Shown here piece after piece: positions 21,729 to 30,505 of a DNA stretch of 57,348 bases. The DNA lies in contig NZ_JAIMAV010000010.1 of the NCBI RefSeq assembly GCF_023511815.1, forward strand, positions 1 to 57,348. Direction: 5' to 3'. The notes beneath the pieces are model-generated. The model worked only from the letters and a program-made list of their open reading frames with translations, was not told the origin of the DNA and did no database searches. Each line of letters begins with the position of its first letter. Position 1 is the first letter of the stretch. Both the position numbers and the translations under genes were made by a program. This DNA is from Alicyclobacillus sp. (lineage in GTDB: Bacteria > Bacillota > Bacilli > Alicyclobacillales > Alicyclobacillaceae).

Positions 21729-22314
21729 TTCGGCGGCGGGTCTGCAGGCGGTACAGGCTGTTCCGGAGGGCCTCCACCACGGTGTCCGTCATCCGCATCA
21801 CCACGCCAAGTCGCGTGTTCTGCAGGACAAAGTACTCCATGAACCCACAGACGTTGACGACACCGGTCAACGTGAAATCGCCGAATTCAGGAAGTGATTT
21901 TTTCACACCGGCACCGGGCCGCAACGGCCCCTGTTCGAGGATGATCTGACCGACGTGATCGAACCGTCCGAGGCATGCGTCGATGGCCAAGACAAAGGGC
22001 CTTCGGCCATGCCTTTTTTGCAGCCGTTCCAGCGTGGCGCCCAGATTCACCGCGTGCACCGGCTCATCCAGGGTTCCGTACACCGTCACGTCCGTGGAAT
22101 GCTGCAGCTTGGTTCCGATGATGGGACCGAACGCGTCTCCGGTGGAACGGTCGGTGCCCACGCAGACCACGACGATCTCCCGGTCCTCCGCACGCTGAAA
22201 CGCGTGATCGAGCGCCGCGCTGAGCCGCGGCACCGCGGACTCGTCATCAAAGGGGATGCGAAACGTGGGGAACGCGTCCATCCACGCGCTCTGTCGAAGC
22301 CCGTCCTCACGCAC
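21703..22314 (-). CDS. yyaC: Spore protease-like protein YyaC
   Basis: YyaC family, 203 aa, related to the germination protease (GPR) and HybD-like fold and associated with sporulation. Characteristic segments are VVVCVGTDRSTGDAFGPIIG, VLAIDACLGRFDHVGQIIL and GVVNVCGFMEYFVLQNTRLG. Start is GTG at 22314, with AGGAGG seven bases upstream. It is one of the few leftward genes in this arm, opposite to its neighbours. This fits independent sporulation control. Confidence 0.92.
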   Translation of the reverse strand: MREDGLRQSAWMDAFPTFRIPFDDESAVPRLSAALDHAFQRAEDREIVVVCVGTDRSTGDAFGPIIGTKLQHSTDVTVYGTLDEPVHAVNLGATLERLQKRHGRRPFVLAIDACLGRFDHVGQIILEQGPLRPGAGVKKSLPEFGDFTLTGVVNVCGFMEYFVLQNTRLGVVMRMTDTVVEALRNSLYRLQTRRRIMESVQGQ

Positions 22315-22344
22315 AGGAAATCCTCCTAAACCGGAATATTCCCA

Positions 22345-22375
22345 GTATATGTGCGCGTACCTTGGACTATACCTG
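22345..22375 (-). promoter_or_regulatory. Weak candidate forespore-type promoter for yyaC
   Basis: Minus strand: GGTATA, 16 bases, then CATATAC about 30 bp upstream of the yyaC start. This resembles sigma-F/sigma-G elements loosely. In Bacillus yyaC is expressed in the forespore, which makes the guess plausible, but the -10 match is imperfect. Confidence 0.3.
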
Positions 22376-22394
22376 GCCAGGGGGGAGAAACCGA

Positions 22395-22982
22395 ATGGTG
22401 GACGTGCTTTTGTTGGCGGTCATCGTCTGGTGCGCGCTGGGGGTGCGGGCGCGCTCGGCGTACGACGCGCTCGCGGTCACGGGGGGTGTGGTCGCGGCGG
22501 GGTACGCGGCGGTGCAAGCCTCCGGCTGGGTGATAGAACACTGGTTCCCGGAGGGCAGCCCGGCCATGACCTGGGTGGAGCGCCACGTTCGCGCGCAGGC
22601 GGACCCCGTGATGGCGCGCGCCGCATGGATTCCGCCAGAACCGACCTTCACCTGGGGTTCGCACGCCCAATGGATCGCCGTGCACGTGTTGCAGTATCTG
22701 TTCGTTGTGATGTCCGCGGCGGCCGTCCTGCTGATGTTCCTGGCAGTTTCCTGGCTGTCGGACGCGCTCTGGGATCGGGCATCGCGTCCGCGGGGACGGA
22801 TGCGCGCCGCAATGGCCTGGGCCTGCGGCGTTTTCTGCGGACTGTACGTCGCTGCGTTGACCGGCGTGGCGCTGGCCAACCTGACGTGGCTGGACGCCTT
22901 CTCCTGGGTGTCGGACGCCGTTCGGCACTCGGTGGGGGTCAAGGTGCTGGCAGGACTCGCCCAGTGGCGGGGATTTTCTTGA
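22395..22982 (+). CDS. CvpA-like integral membrane protein
   Basis: 195-aa membrane protein. It begins VDVLLLAVIVWCALGVRARSA, which resembles the first helix of CvpA-family proteins (a helix followed by a basic loop). Further helices lie at about residues 35-55, 95-120 and 140-165. ATG start at 22395 with GGGGAG seven bases upstream. It is divergent from yyaC and followed by an MscS channel. The family assignment is from helix layout only, so a hypothetical membrane protein is the safe label. Confidence 0.55.
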   Translation: MVDVLLLAVIVWCALGVRARSAYDALAVTGGVVAAGYAAVQASGWVIEHWFPEGSPAMTWVERHVRAQADPVMARAAWIPPEPTFTWGSHAQWIAVHVLQYLFVVMSAAAVLLMFLAVSWLSDALWDRASRPRGRMRAAMAWACGVFCGLYVAALTGVALANLTWLDAFSWVSDAVRHSVGVKVLAGLAQWRGFS

Positions 22983-23028
22983 CGGGTGCGCGGCACTCGG
23001 ACCGGCGAATCCCGTGACGCGGGCCGCA

Positions 23029-23039
23029 TGTGCTATGAT
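23029..23039 (+). promoter_or_regulatory. Extended -10 promoter candidate for mscS
   Basis: TATGAT (23034-23039) preceded by TG in TGTGC (extended -10), 45 bp upstream of the mscS start. No good -35 hexamer is seen, as is common for extended -10 promoters. Confidence 0.4.
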
Positions 23040-23083
23040 ATATTTTTGTAAACCAGACTCGCAAAACCCGTAAGGTGGGAGCC

Positions 23084-23977
23084 ATGGTTCATTGGATGAC
23101 ATCCCTGGGGCAGATGCTCGCCCTTTCGGAGCCGGTCCGAACCGTCATCGGACGCATCATCGGCATCGTCGGATTTTTCCTTTTGACGCGCATCGCGATC
23201 CGCCTGAGTGTGCGGACGGTGCACCGCATGCTGTACTCTCCGGCGGTGAAGATGGACGAGCGGCGGCGCGGGACGCTCGCCTCGCTGTTGGATAATGTCG
23301 TGCGATACACGCTGTACTTCATCTATTTTCTCATTCTGTTGGAACTGTTGAACTTCCATGTGCAGACGCTGCTGGCCGGGGCCGGGCTGGCCGGATTGGT
23401 GGTGGGCCTCGGCGCGCAGAGCCTGATCAAGGACATCCTCACCGGCCTGTTCATCCTGTTCGAGGATCAGTACGGGGTTGGAGACTACGTGAAGATCAAC
23501 AACTTCGTGGGGACCGTCGACAGCATCGGGCTGCGCGTCACGCGGATCCGGGCCTGGACCGGTGAGATGGAGGTCATTCCGAACGGGCAGATCCAACAGG
23601 TGACCAACTACTCCCGGCACAACTCCCTCGCCGTGATTGACGTCGGGGTGCGGGCGGACGCGGACCTGGGACAGGCCCTCGAGGTCATGGAGCGGGTGAT
23701 GCGGGAGGTCGCACTGGAGCGCGAGGAGGTGGCGGGCGAGGTGAACGTGCTGGGGGTGCAGGCCATCACCCAGGCGGAGATCACCCTTCGCGCGACCCTC
23801 GAGTGCCGCCCGAATCAACAGTACGGGGTGGAACGACTCTGCCGGTTGCGCATCAAAGAGGCGTTCGATCACGCCGGCATCCCGCTCGCCACGCCGCAGC
23901 GCGAGATCTGGGTGCACAACCCGATGCCTGCCGAGGATTTCGTCCGCCGGAGGGTCGAAAGGGGGCGGTTGGATTGA
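23084..23977 (+). CDS. Small-conductance mechanosensitive channel (MscS family)
   Basis: 297-aa MscS-type channel, which opens on membrane tension to release solutes during osmotic downshock; similar in size to Bacillus YkuT. Two N-terminal helices are followed by the pore helix LLAGAGLAGLVVGLGAQSL with Gly/Ala packing. The beta domain begins FEDQYGVGDYVKI and continues with VTRIRAWTGEMEVIPNGQI. The start is ATG at 23084, five bases after AAGGTGG; a GTG three codons earlier is possible. It overlaps the next gene by 4 bp. Confidence 0.92.
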   Translation: MVHWMTSLGQMLALSEPVRTVIGRIIGIVGFFLLTRIAIRLSVRTVHRMLYSPAVKMDERRRGTLASLLDNVVRYTLYFIYFLILLELLNFHVQTLLAGAGLAGLVVGLGAQSLIKDILTGLFILFEDQYGVGDYVKINNFVGTVDSIGLRVTRIRAWTGEMEVIPNGQIQQVTNYSRHNSLAVIDVGVRADADLGQALEVMERVMREVALEREEVAGEVNVLGVQAITQAEITLRATLECRPNQQYGVERLCRLRIKEAFDHAGIPLATPQREIWVHNPMPAEDFVRRRVERGRLD

Positions 23978-24183
23978 CGGTGCCGTTCCAATTGGGGGAC
24001 ACGGTGCAATTGAAAAAGCCCCACGCGTGTGGAGCGAATGAATGGGTGGTGATCCGGATGGGGATGGACATCCGGGTCAAGTGCGCCCGCTGTGGGCACA
24101 GCGTGTTGATTCCGCGCAGCCGGTTTGAGCGTTTGGTGCGAAAGATCCTGGCCCGGCCGGAGCCTGGAGGGGGTGTCCAATGA
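23974..24183 (+). CDS. DUF951 family protein
   Basis: Small cytosolic DUF951 protein, about 69 aa. Signature: FQLGDTVQLKKPHACGANEW followed by RVKCARCGHSVLIPRSRFE. The three cysteines, including CxxC, suggest metal binding. TTG start at 23974 overlaps mscS; GTG at 23980 would match the family N-terminus slightly better. MscS and DUF951 genes next to ychF are a frequent Firmicute arrangement. Confidence 0.88.
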   Translation: MTVPFQLGDTVQLKKPHACGANEWVVIRMGMDIRVKCARCGHSVLIPRSRFERLVRKILARPEPGGGVQ

Positions 24184-26237
24184 TGGTGAAAACCGCGTGT
24201 CCGCTGGACTGTTGGGACACCTGCAGCGTCCTCGCGGAGGTCCGGAATGGGAAGGTGACGGCCCTGACGGGCGATCCGAATCATCCCATCACCCAGGGGT
24301 TTCTCTGCACGCGCGGCCGGCGCCTTGCCGAGCGTTTGTACGCGCCGCATCGTGTGCTGCATCCGATGAAGCGTGTGGGTGACCGCTGGGAGCGGGTGAG
24401 CTGGGCGCAGGCGCTCGACGAGATTTCCGGAGAAATCCGGCGTGTGCTCGAAACCCACGGCCATCACGCCATTCTGCACGCCTACGATTGGGGCTCAGGC
24501 ACGGTGCTCAAGGCACTGGTCCAGCGATTCTTCTACCTGCTCGGGGGTTGCACGGAGACGGTGGGCAGTCTGTGCTGGGAAGCGGGGCTCGAGGCGCAGC
24601 GGTACGACTTCGGGCAGGCCAGAAGCCATGCACCGGAGGACCTGGTCAACGCCTCCGGCATCGTCGTGTGGGGGAGAAATCTTCCGGTCACCAATGTGCA
24701 CATGACCCCGTTCCTCAAACGGGCGTTGAACGCGGGTGCGAGGCTCGTGGTCGTCAATCCGCTTCCGACCGATCTCGATGGCCGGGCGGACCTCCTGATC
24801 CGGCCGCGGCCGGGAACGGACGGCGCACTCGCGCTTGGCGCGCTGCGCATCTGCCGGGATGAGGGCTGGCTGGACCACGTGTTCCTGCGGGATCACAGCC
24901 TCGGATGGGACCGGTTGGCGGCTTCACTCGACGCGTTCGATCCCGAGACCGTCTCGGCCATCACCGACGTTTCGCCGGAGACCCTCAGGGCCCTGGCCCA
25001 CCTGTACGGATGCACGCGACCCGTCGCGACCCTGCTCGGACTGGGGATGCAGCGGTATCCGGGCGGCGGGAACACCGTCCGCGCCATCGACGCGCTGGCG
25101 GCCGCGACGGGACACGTCGGTGTGCCCGGGGGCGGGGTGCAGTACGCCAACCGGGCGATGACCGAGTACATCGACGAGGACGCGCTGACGCTGCGCAGCC
25201 GGGCGGATGTGCGCACGTTCGCCCGCGGATGGCAGGCGCAGGAGATCCTCGACGCCGATCCGCCGATTCAAATCCTGTTTGTCACCCGCACCAACGCCCT
25301 CACCCAGGTGCCGGATGCGGCGGCGCTGGAGCGGGCGTACCGCTCCATCCCGCTGAAAATCGTGGTCGACCAATTCATGACGAAGACCGCCGAGATCGCC
25401 GACTACCTGTTGCCCTGCACGCACGCCCTGGAGGAGGAGGATTTCGTCTACTCCACGATGTGGCATCCGTATGTCACGTATCTGAACCGCGTCGTCGAGC
25501 CGCGCGGTGAAGCGAGGCCCGACTGGGAGATCTTCGCGGGGTTGGCGGACCGGCTCGGGTTTGGGCACGAGATGCGAAAACCGTTGGACGAGTGGTTCCG
25601 GTTGGCGCTCGCACCGGCCGCCAAACACGGGATCACCCTGGAACGCCTCCGGGCGGAGGGGACCGTGAAACTGCCGACACCCGATGTCCCGTGGCGGGAT
25701 CGCCGCTTTCTCACTCCCAGCGGCAAGTTTGAATTCGCATCGTCCGTGGCCGAAGCCGACGGCCACAGCGCCATCGCCGCACACATTCCACGCCGGGAGA
25801 TGCCGGGGGGGCGGGAATACTCACTCATCACCCCGCATCCGCGGCTGTGGCAGAACTCGCAGCATCGGGACGCCCCGAACCTGCCGGCGGTGCCGGTGGC
25901 CGAGGTGTCGCCGGAGACGGCCGCGCGGGAGGGCCTGCGGGACGGCTGCCTGGCCCGGCTGTGGAATGACCGGGCCGAGCTTCGCGTGCGAATCCGGGTC
26001 AAACCGGGAGGCCATCCCGGTACGATTCGGCTCGAATCCGGCTGGTGGGGCCAGGGTGTCACCATCAATCACCTGACGCGGGCCGTTCGCGCGGACTTCG
26101 GCCAACAGACCGCACAGTACGATTGTGTGTGCCGAGTGGAAGGGCTCCCGGAATCGGACCGGGAGCCGTCCGTTGGGGATGGGGAGGTCGCTTCCCAAGG
26201 GATTGCCGGCGACGCGGTGACGGCCCGGGCAAAATAA
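24180..26237 (+). CDS. Molybdopterin oxidoreductase (YyaE-like, DMSO reductase family)
   Basis: 685-aa enzyme of the DMSO reductase superfamily, expected to bind bis-MGD molybdenum and one [4Fe-4S] cluster. The cluster ligands are C7, C11, C15 and C43 (CPLDCWDTC ... GFLC). A Cys near residue 132 (GSLCWEAG) is in the position of the protein Mo ligand. The C-terminal beta-barrel begins near YSLITPHPRLWQNSQH. There is no twin-arginine signal, so it is probably cytoplasmic. ATG start with GGAGGGGG upstream, overlapping the DUF951 stop. B. subtilis has yyaE at the same place beside ychF. The substrate is unknown. Confidence 0.88.
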   Translation: MMVKTACPLDCWDTCSVLAEVRNGKVTALTGDPNHPITQGFLCTRGRRLAERLYAPHRVLHPMKRVGDRWERVSWAQALDEISGEIRRVLETHGHHAILHAYDWGSGTVLKALVQRFFYLLGGCTETVGSLCWEAGLEAQRYDFGQARSHAPEDLVNASGIVVWGRNLPVTNVHMTPFLKRALNAGARLVVVNPLPTDLDGRADLLIRPRPGTDGALALGALRICRDEGWLDHVFLRDHSLGWDRLAASLDAFDPETVSAITDVSPETLRALAHLYGCTRPVATLLGLGMQRYPGGGNTVRAIDALAAATGHVGVPGGGVQYANRAMTEYIDEDALTLRSRADVRTFARGWQAQEILDADPPIQILFVTRTNALTQVPDAAALERAYRSIPLKIVVDQFMTKTAEIADYLLPCTHALEEEDFVYSTMWHPYVTYLNRVVEPRGEARPDWEIFAGLADRLGFGHEMRKPLDEWFRLALAPAAKHGITLERLRAEGTVKLPTPDVPWRDRRFLTPSGKFEFASSVAEADGHSAIAAHIPRREMPGGREYSLITPHPRLWQNSQHRDAPNLPAVPVAEVSPETAAREGLRDGCLARLWNDRAELRVRIRVKPGGHPGTIRLESGWWGQGVTINHLTRAVRADFGQQTAQYDCVCRVEGLPESDREPSVGDGEVASQGIAGDAVTARAK

Positions 26238-26297
26238 AAAAGCCCGGGCGGGGCTTCGCGGAAGAATCAAAATGACGCCAGAGGACGATGAATTCGG

Positions 26298-26324
26298 CGG
26301 CGGCCCGGGCCGCGCGCCTTTTTT
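26298..26324 (+). terminator. Intrinsic terminator after the molybdopterin oxidoreductase
   Basis: The self-complementary GCGGCCCGGGCCGC is followed after a short spacer by a six-T run. The same hairpin lies just beyond the stop codon of the small leftward gene. Two further copies of GCCCGGGC lie at about 26223-26230 and 26242-26249. Confidence 0.65.
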
Positions 26325-26433
26325 ATGCGCACGTGGCGAGATGGGACGATTTCGCCTGATCCATGCATTCGATGGCCAGCGCCTTCGTCGCGAGTTTGCG
26401 GACTTTCAGCTTTCGCATCAGACGCTTGAGCAT
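26323..26433 (-). CDS. Small basic protein (36 aa), unknown function
   Basis: Not recognised. ATG start at 26433 with a textbook AGGAGG ribosome binding site seven to eight bases upstream and a TAA stop. The product is strongly basic in its N-terminal half (LKRLMRKLKVRKLATK, probably an amphipathic helix) with two cysteines, C23 and C35. It is transcribed leftward, divergent from ychF and convergent with the molybdopterin oxidoreductase, in an otherwise empty 430-bp gap. A membrane-active peptide, toxin or small sporulation protein are all possible. The excellent RBS is the main argument that it is real. Confidence 0.6.
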   Translation of the reverse strand: MLKRLMRKLKVRKLATKALAIECMDQAKSSHLATCA

Positions 26434-26637
26434 CGCAATCACCTCCTGACCTCGGATGAAGACCGACTTTAGTGTGCCACAAATTCCGTGAAGTATCCAC
26501 GCCGGTGGTTCCTCCGTATCACCGAGGATGCCACCGCTGGCCCGACGTGGTCAAACCATGCGGACACGGCTGCCAAAATCACATGATTTCTTTCCCGACG
26601 TCATTGTGACGCGCTCCGCCATTCCACTATAATGAGG

Positions 26638-26643
26638 CCGCAA
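26638..26643 (+). promoter_or_regulatory. Possible -10 element for ychF
   Basis: TATAAT at 26638-26643, 22 bp upstream of ychF. A TTGTGA at 26604-26609 is too far away (28 bp) to be its -35, and no better -35 is visible. Confidence 0.4.
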
Positions 26644-26665
26644 GCCCAACGAGAGAGGTGTCCAA

Positions 26666-27766
26666 ATGCCACTTCAGGCTGGAATCGTGGGTCTGCCGAA
26701 CGTCGGCAAATCCACGCTGTTCAACGCCATCACCCGTGCGGGGGCGGAAGCGGCGAACTATCCGTTCTGCACGATTGATCCCAACGTCGGTGTGGTCGAG
26801 GTTCCGGACGCACGCCTTCAGGGACTCGCCGACATTGTTCACCCACGCCGCATTGTGCCAACCACGTTCGAGTTCGTCGACATCGCCGGACTCGTTGCGG
26901 GGGCGAGCCGGGGCGAGGGTTTGGGCAATCAGTTTCTCGGCCACATCCGGGAAGTGGACGCCATTGTCCACGTTGTGCGCTGTTTTGAGGACGACGACAT
27001 CACGCACGTCAGCGGCTCGGTCGACCCCATCCGCGATATGGATGTCATCAATCTGGAACTGATTCTCGCCGATCTGGAGTCTGTGCAACGGCGGCTGGAA
27101 AAGGCACGGCGCAATTTGAAATCGGGCGAGAAGCGCTTCGTGTTGGAGGTCGAGGCGCTCGAGGCCCTGGCGAGCGCGCTCGAGGCGGGGCGGCCTGCCA
27201 GGAGTGTCTCCATCGCCGAGGAAGCCCGGGATACCCTTCGCGACCTTCATCTGTTGACCTCCAAACCCGTGCTCTACGCCGCGAATGTGGACGAGCTGTC
27301 CGCGGGCCGTCCGGAGGAAAATTCGCACGTTCAGGCGGTCCGTGCCAAGGCCGCCGAGGAGGGCGCCGAGGTGGTCGTCATCAGCGCCCAGCTGGAGGCG
27401 GAGATCGCGGAATTGGAGGGAGAAGACCGGGACGCGTTCCTGAAGGATTTGGGACTGGCCGAATCCGGGCTCGACCGCCTCATCCAATCCGCCTACCGGT
27501 TGCTCGGGTTGATCACCTACTTCACCGCGGGTGAACCGGAGGTTCGCGCGTGGACCATCCGCCGGGGGACCCGGGCTCCACAGGCGGCGGGCGTCATCCA
27601 CTCGGATTTTGAACGCGGGTTCATCCGGGCGGAGGTCGTCCACTACGAGGACCTTGTGGCGGCGGGCTCCTACGCCGCGGCGCGGGAGGCGGGCAAGGTC
27701 CGGCTGGAGGGCAAGGATTACGTCGTCCAGGATGGCGACGTCATGCACTTCCGCTTCAATGTTTGA
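26666..27766 (+). CDS. ychF: Redox-regulated ATPase/GTPase YchF
   Basis: Obg-family P-loop NTPase (the OLA1/YchF branch, which prefers ATP), 366 aa, associated with ribosomes. G1 is [13 protein letters not shown]3 is [20 protein letters not shown], with coiled-coil arms around [16 protein letters not shown] and a C-terminal TGS domain from about residue 280 ([16 protein letters not shown]). The length and C-terminus match the family exactly. It has its own upstream gap and is followed by the rpsF operon. Confidence 0.97.
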   Translation: MPLQAGIVGLPNVGKSTLFNAITRAGAEAANYPFCTIDPNVGVVEVPDARLQGLADIVHPRRIVPTTFEFVDIAGLVAGASRGEGLGNQFLGHIREVDAIVHVVRCFEDDDITHVSGSVDPIRDMDVINLELILADLESVQRRLEKARRNLKSGEKRFVLEVEALEALASALEAGRPARSVSIAEEARDTLRDLHLLTSKPVLYAANVDELSAGRPEENSHVQAVRAKAAEEGAEVVVISAQLEAEIAELEGEDRDAFLKDLGLAESGLDRLIQSAYRLLGLITYFTAGEPEVRAWTIRRGTRAPQAAGVIHSDFERGFIRAEVVHYEDLVAAGSYAAAREAGKVRLEGKDYVVQDGDVMHFRFNV

Positions 27767-27832
27767 CGCCACTCGGTGTTTGAGGCGCGGGTCGGAGTTT
27801 GACGCGCGGGTCGGTGCCGGGGCCGGTTTCTC

Positions 27833-27861
27833 TTGTGCAATCCGGTGCGCCGTGATAGAAT
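27833..27861 (+). promoter_or_regulatory. Promoter for rpsF-ssb-rpsR
   Basis: TTGTGC (27833-27838), 17-bp spacer, TAGAAT (27856-27861) with a TG extended -10. The leader before rpsF is about 80 nt and contains a CCCCTTG/CAAGGGG hairpin (27894-27914), possibly an S6/S18 autoregulatory site. That role is inferred. Confidence 0.65.
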
Positions 27862-27945
27862 TAGGACTTGGCATGTTTTGAACAGCATGCGCACCCCTTG
27901 CTCTGCCCAAGGGGCAGGGCCTCAGACCAGAAGGAGGTGACCGGA

Positions 27946-28233
27946 ATGCGCCAGTATGAGACGATGTATCTCCTCAAGCCGGACCTCGAGCCGGAAAAGA
28001 TCGCGGAGTTGGTCGGGAGGTATCAGACCGTCGTCACGGAGAACGGCGGCGAGATCACCCAGCTCCAGGAGATCGGCAAGCGGCGTCTGGCCTACGAGAT
28101 TGATCATCATCGCGAAGGATATTACGTGTTGATGCAGTACAACGCCAACACGGATTTCACCCGCGAGCTGGAACGCATGATGAGAATCGATGACAACGTG
28201 CTTCGGTATCTCACCGTGCGCGTAGGCGAATAG
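27946..28233 (+). CDS. rpsF: 30S ribosomal protein S6
   Basis: Small-subunit protein that pairs with S18; 95 aa. It starts [14 protein letters not shown] and contains [23 protein letters not shown], both diagnostic. ATG at 27946 has an AAGGAGG site. First gene of the classic rpsF-ssb-rpsR operon linking translation and replication proteins. Confidence 0.97.
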   Translation: MRQYETMYLLKPDLEPEKIAELVGRYQTVVTENGGEITQLQEIGKRRLAYEIDHHREGYYVLMQYNANTDFTRELERMMRIDDNVLRYLTVRVGE

Positions 28234-28255
28234 AACCGTCTGGGGGGAGCGCCCT

Positions 28256-28741
28256 ATGTTGAATCGGGTGGTACTCATCGGCAGGCTGACGCAGGATCCC
28301 GAATTGCGTTACACCAATTCGGGCACCGCGGTCGCGTCGTTCGGGTTGGCGGTGGACCGGCCGCGTCCCAATCAGAACGGGGAGCGGGAGACGGACTTCA
28401 TCAACATCGTCGTGTGGCAGAAACAGGCGGAACTGTGCGCGCAGTACCTGCACAAGGGCCGTCTGGCCGCCGTCGATGGCCGTCTGCAGATCCGCACATA
28501 CGAAAACCGCGACGGACAGAGGGTCCGGGTCGCGGAAGTCGTGGCGGAGACGGTCCGGTTCTTGGATCGCGGCGATTCGAGTCAGACAGCCGCGGGTCAC
28601 ACGGCTCCGGCCACCCGGCCGGCCGCGGCCGCCGGCCATGCACCCGATTCGCGGCGGGCGCCCGCCCCTCGCTTTGAAGACGATCCGTTCGCGGATGACA
28701 GCCAGATGATAGACATCTCGGACGACGATTTGCCCTTCTGA
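28256..28741 (+). CDS. ssb: Single-stranded DNA-binding protein
   Basis: Essential replication and repair protein, 161 aa. The N-terminal OB fold (about 1-105) starts LNRVVLIGRLTQDPELRYT and contains DFINIVVWQKQAE. A Pro/Ala-rich disordered linker follows, and the acidic partner-binding tip is DDDLPF. ATG start with GGGGGAG upstream. It lies between rpsF and rpsR. Confidence 0.97.
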   Translation: MLNRVVLIGRLTQDPELRYTNSGTAVASFGLAVDRPRPNQNGERETDFINIVVWQKQAELCAQYLHKGRLAAVDGRLQIRTYENRDGQRVRVAEVVAETVRFLDRGDSSQTAAGHTAPATRPAAAAGHAPDSRRAPAPRFEDDPFADDSQMIDISDDDLPF

Positions 28742-28804
28742 CCGAAGGGATACCGTCGAGGACGGCCCGCCGGGTCGTCCGGCGATGACGAGGAGGGATG
28801 AGGG

Positions 28805-29035
28805 ATGCCTCGCAAAGGACGTGGCGGCAAGCGCCGCAAGGTCTGCCAGTTCTGCGTCGAGAAGATCGACCAGGCGGATTACAAGGACGTGGCGCGCCTG
28901 AGCAAGTTCCTCACGGACCGCGGGAAGATCATTCCGCGCCGGATTTCCGGGAACTGTGCGCGCCATCAGCGTCAGGTGACCGTGGCCATCAAGCGCGCGC
29001 GCCAGATGGCATTGTTGGCCTATACCACCGAGTGA
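28805..29035 (+). CDS. rpsR: 30S ribosomal protein S18
   Basis: S6-binding protein, 76 aa. Contains [11 protein letters not shown], where the CxxC suggests a zinc-binding form, and the conserved [32 protein letters not shown] start with an AGGAGG-type site. Last gene of the operon, followed by a strong terminator. Confidence 0.97.
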   Translation: MPRKGRGGKRRKVCQFCVEKIDQADYKDVARLSKFLTDRGKIIPRRISGNCARHQRQVTVAIKRARQMALLAYTTE

Positions 29036-29117
29036 TCGCGCGCCGAAGGGGATTCGGCGGCGTGGTACAGGGAACGAATCTCGGATCAGCGTCGTCGGCA
29101 CGACGGCGGCTCCAGGC

Positions 29118-29148
29118 AAAGCGGGAGACGGGCAGTCTCTCGCTTTTT
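29118..29148 (+). terminator. Intrinsic terminator after rpsR
   Basis: AAAGCGGGAGAC (29118-29129) pairs with GTCTCTCGCTTT (29135-29146) around a 5-base loop and runs into five Ts. One pair is a G-U wobble. Confidence 0.88.
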
Positions 29149-29265
29149 GCCATGCGCGGAGTGCAGGATTCTGTCCGGCCCGCGTGGAATAGCTTAATCA
29201 GGGATGGACTTTACTCGGATACACCCTGAGCGGCGCGGCCGCGCCTGGCGAAAGGGGGCTGCGCG

Positions 29266-29568
29266 ATGTCTCCCGTGGATGGACCGATGCGGATTGCCAG
29301 AAGACTGCGCGCCATCGAGACGACCAAGACCGAACTGGTCCGACAGGTGGCGGAGGTGTTTCGGGGCATCCAGACCGGGAATGAACGTGAGATGACGGAG
29401 ACGTTGGGCGGCGTGATCGCCCTCGCCTATCTGTTGGGTCACCAGCTGGGCGTCGATCTGGCGGCCATCGACCGCGCGGCCAGGACCGCATCACTGACCC
29501 TGCCGGAGGACGACGTGGATCAGTTGGCCGACTTTGAACACGTGCAGAAGTACCTGAGCTTGAAATAG
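29266..29568 (+). CDS. MazG-like family protein
   Basis: 100-aa all-helical protein resembling the small MazG-like proteins of Firmicutes, a nucleotide-pyrophosphohydrolase-type fold. Visible features are an acidic, Arg-rich helix in VRQVAEVFRGIQTGNERE and the LGGVIALAYLLGHQLGVDL stretch. The full MazG metal-binding ExxE motif is not clearly present, so it may be non-enzymatic. ATG at 29266 with AAAGGGGG upstream. It lies between rpsR and yybS. Confidence 0.65.
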   Translation: MSPVDGPMRIARRLRAIETTKTELVRQVAEVFRGIQTGNEREMTETLGGVIALAYLLGHQLGVDLAAIDRAARTASLTLPEDDVDQLADFEHVQKYLSLK

Positions 29569-29582
29569 CTCGAGGTGACCGG

Positions 29583-30491
29583 ATGAACGCAGGCAGGTAT
29601 GGAAGCCGCGAGGCCCGGCGGGCCGCGGTGGTTTTTTTCGTGCTGCTGGTCCTGACCGTGGTCCCGCCCTTTACGCTCGTGACCACGTGGCTGTTTCCCA
29701 TCCCGTTGCTGACGTTTTGGTGGCTTCAGATGCATCGGACCGCGCTGGCCCTGACGGGCGTTGTGGCGGCGGCCATGTGGTTGACGGGCCTGGGCTTGGC
29801 CGGGTTGTTCGCGGCGGTCGGCGTGGGGTTTGTCGCCTTCGTGATGGCGGAGGCTCTGCGCGGTGGGGACACGCCGTTCGCACCCATCATCACCGGATCC
29901 CTGGTGTTCATCATGATGGAATTGGTGATGCTCGCCTTCACCCGCTGGACCGGGGTGGATCTCTTTCAGAGCCTGGCCGCCGAGGTCGAACGCTCTCTGC
30001 GTGAACAGGGGGCCTTCGGTCTGGACGACGCGGGTGTGCGCAACCTGGCGGCTCAAATGGTTCAATGGACGAGGTTGATGTTTCCCTCCGTCATCGCCGT
30101 CATGGCGATGCTGGTGGCGACGGTCAACCTGGTTTCGGCTCGGCTGCTGCTGCGCCGGTTGCTGCCCGAGCGGCCGTTTTTGTCGGCGGTGCGACTGCCG
30201 GTCTCCGTGGTGGTGCTCTACGTCCTGGCCCTTGGCGCCGTGTTGGCCGGTTGGCCGAAAGAATGGCCCATCGTGTGGCAGACGGTCAACAACGCCGCGT
30301 TTTTGGCGGGGCTTTTCCTCGGCGTGCAGGGTGTGTCGTTCCTGTGGCGCCGGGTTCGAGGAAGAGCCGGGCAGTACGTGTGGTTGGCCCTGATGATCGC
30401 GGGGTCGCTGTTTCGTCCGATATCCAGCATCTATGTGGTGCTGGGCGTCATGGACGTGATGCAGCAACACCGGCGGAATCCGTTGAGGTGA
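29583..30491 (+). CDS. yybS: YybS family membrane protein (DUF2232)
   Basis: 302-aa polytopic membrane protein with about eight helices, DUF2232 family (B. subtilis YybS), function unknown. The C-terminal region contains [15 protein letters not shown]. In B. subtilis yybS is followed by yybT (gdpP, a c-di-AMP phosphodiesterase) and then rplI. Here rplI follows directly after 14 bp, so gdpP is missing from this position. ATG start at 29583. Confidence 0.85.
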   Translation: MNAGRYGSREARRAAVVFFVLLVLTVVPPFTLVTTWLFPIPLLTFWWLQMHRTALALTGVVAAAMWLTGLGLAGLFAAVGVGFVAFVMAEALRGGDTPFAPIITGSLVFIMMELVMLAFTRWTGVDLFQSLAAEVERSLREQGAFGLDDAGVRNLAAQMVQWTRLMFPSVIAVMAMLVATVNLVSARLLLRRLLPERPFLSAVRLPVSVVVLYVLALGAVLAGWPKEWPIVWQTVNNAAFLAGLFLGVQGVSFLWRRVRGRAGQYVWLALMIAGSLFRPISSIYVVLGVMDVMQQHRRNPLR

Positions 30492-30505
30492 GAGGAGGGG
30501 TTTCC

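Noticed and set aside
26604-26643. Complete ychF promoter using TTGTGA as -35
   Set aside because: The spacer of 28 bp is far outside the usual 16-19 range; only the -10 is reported.
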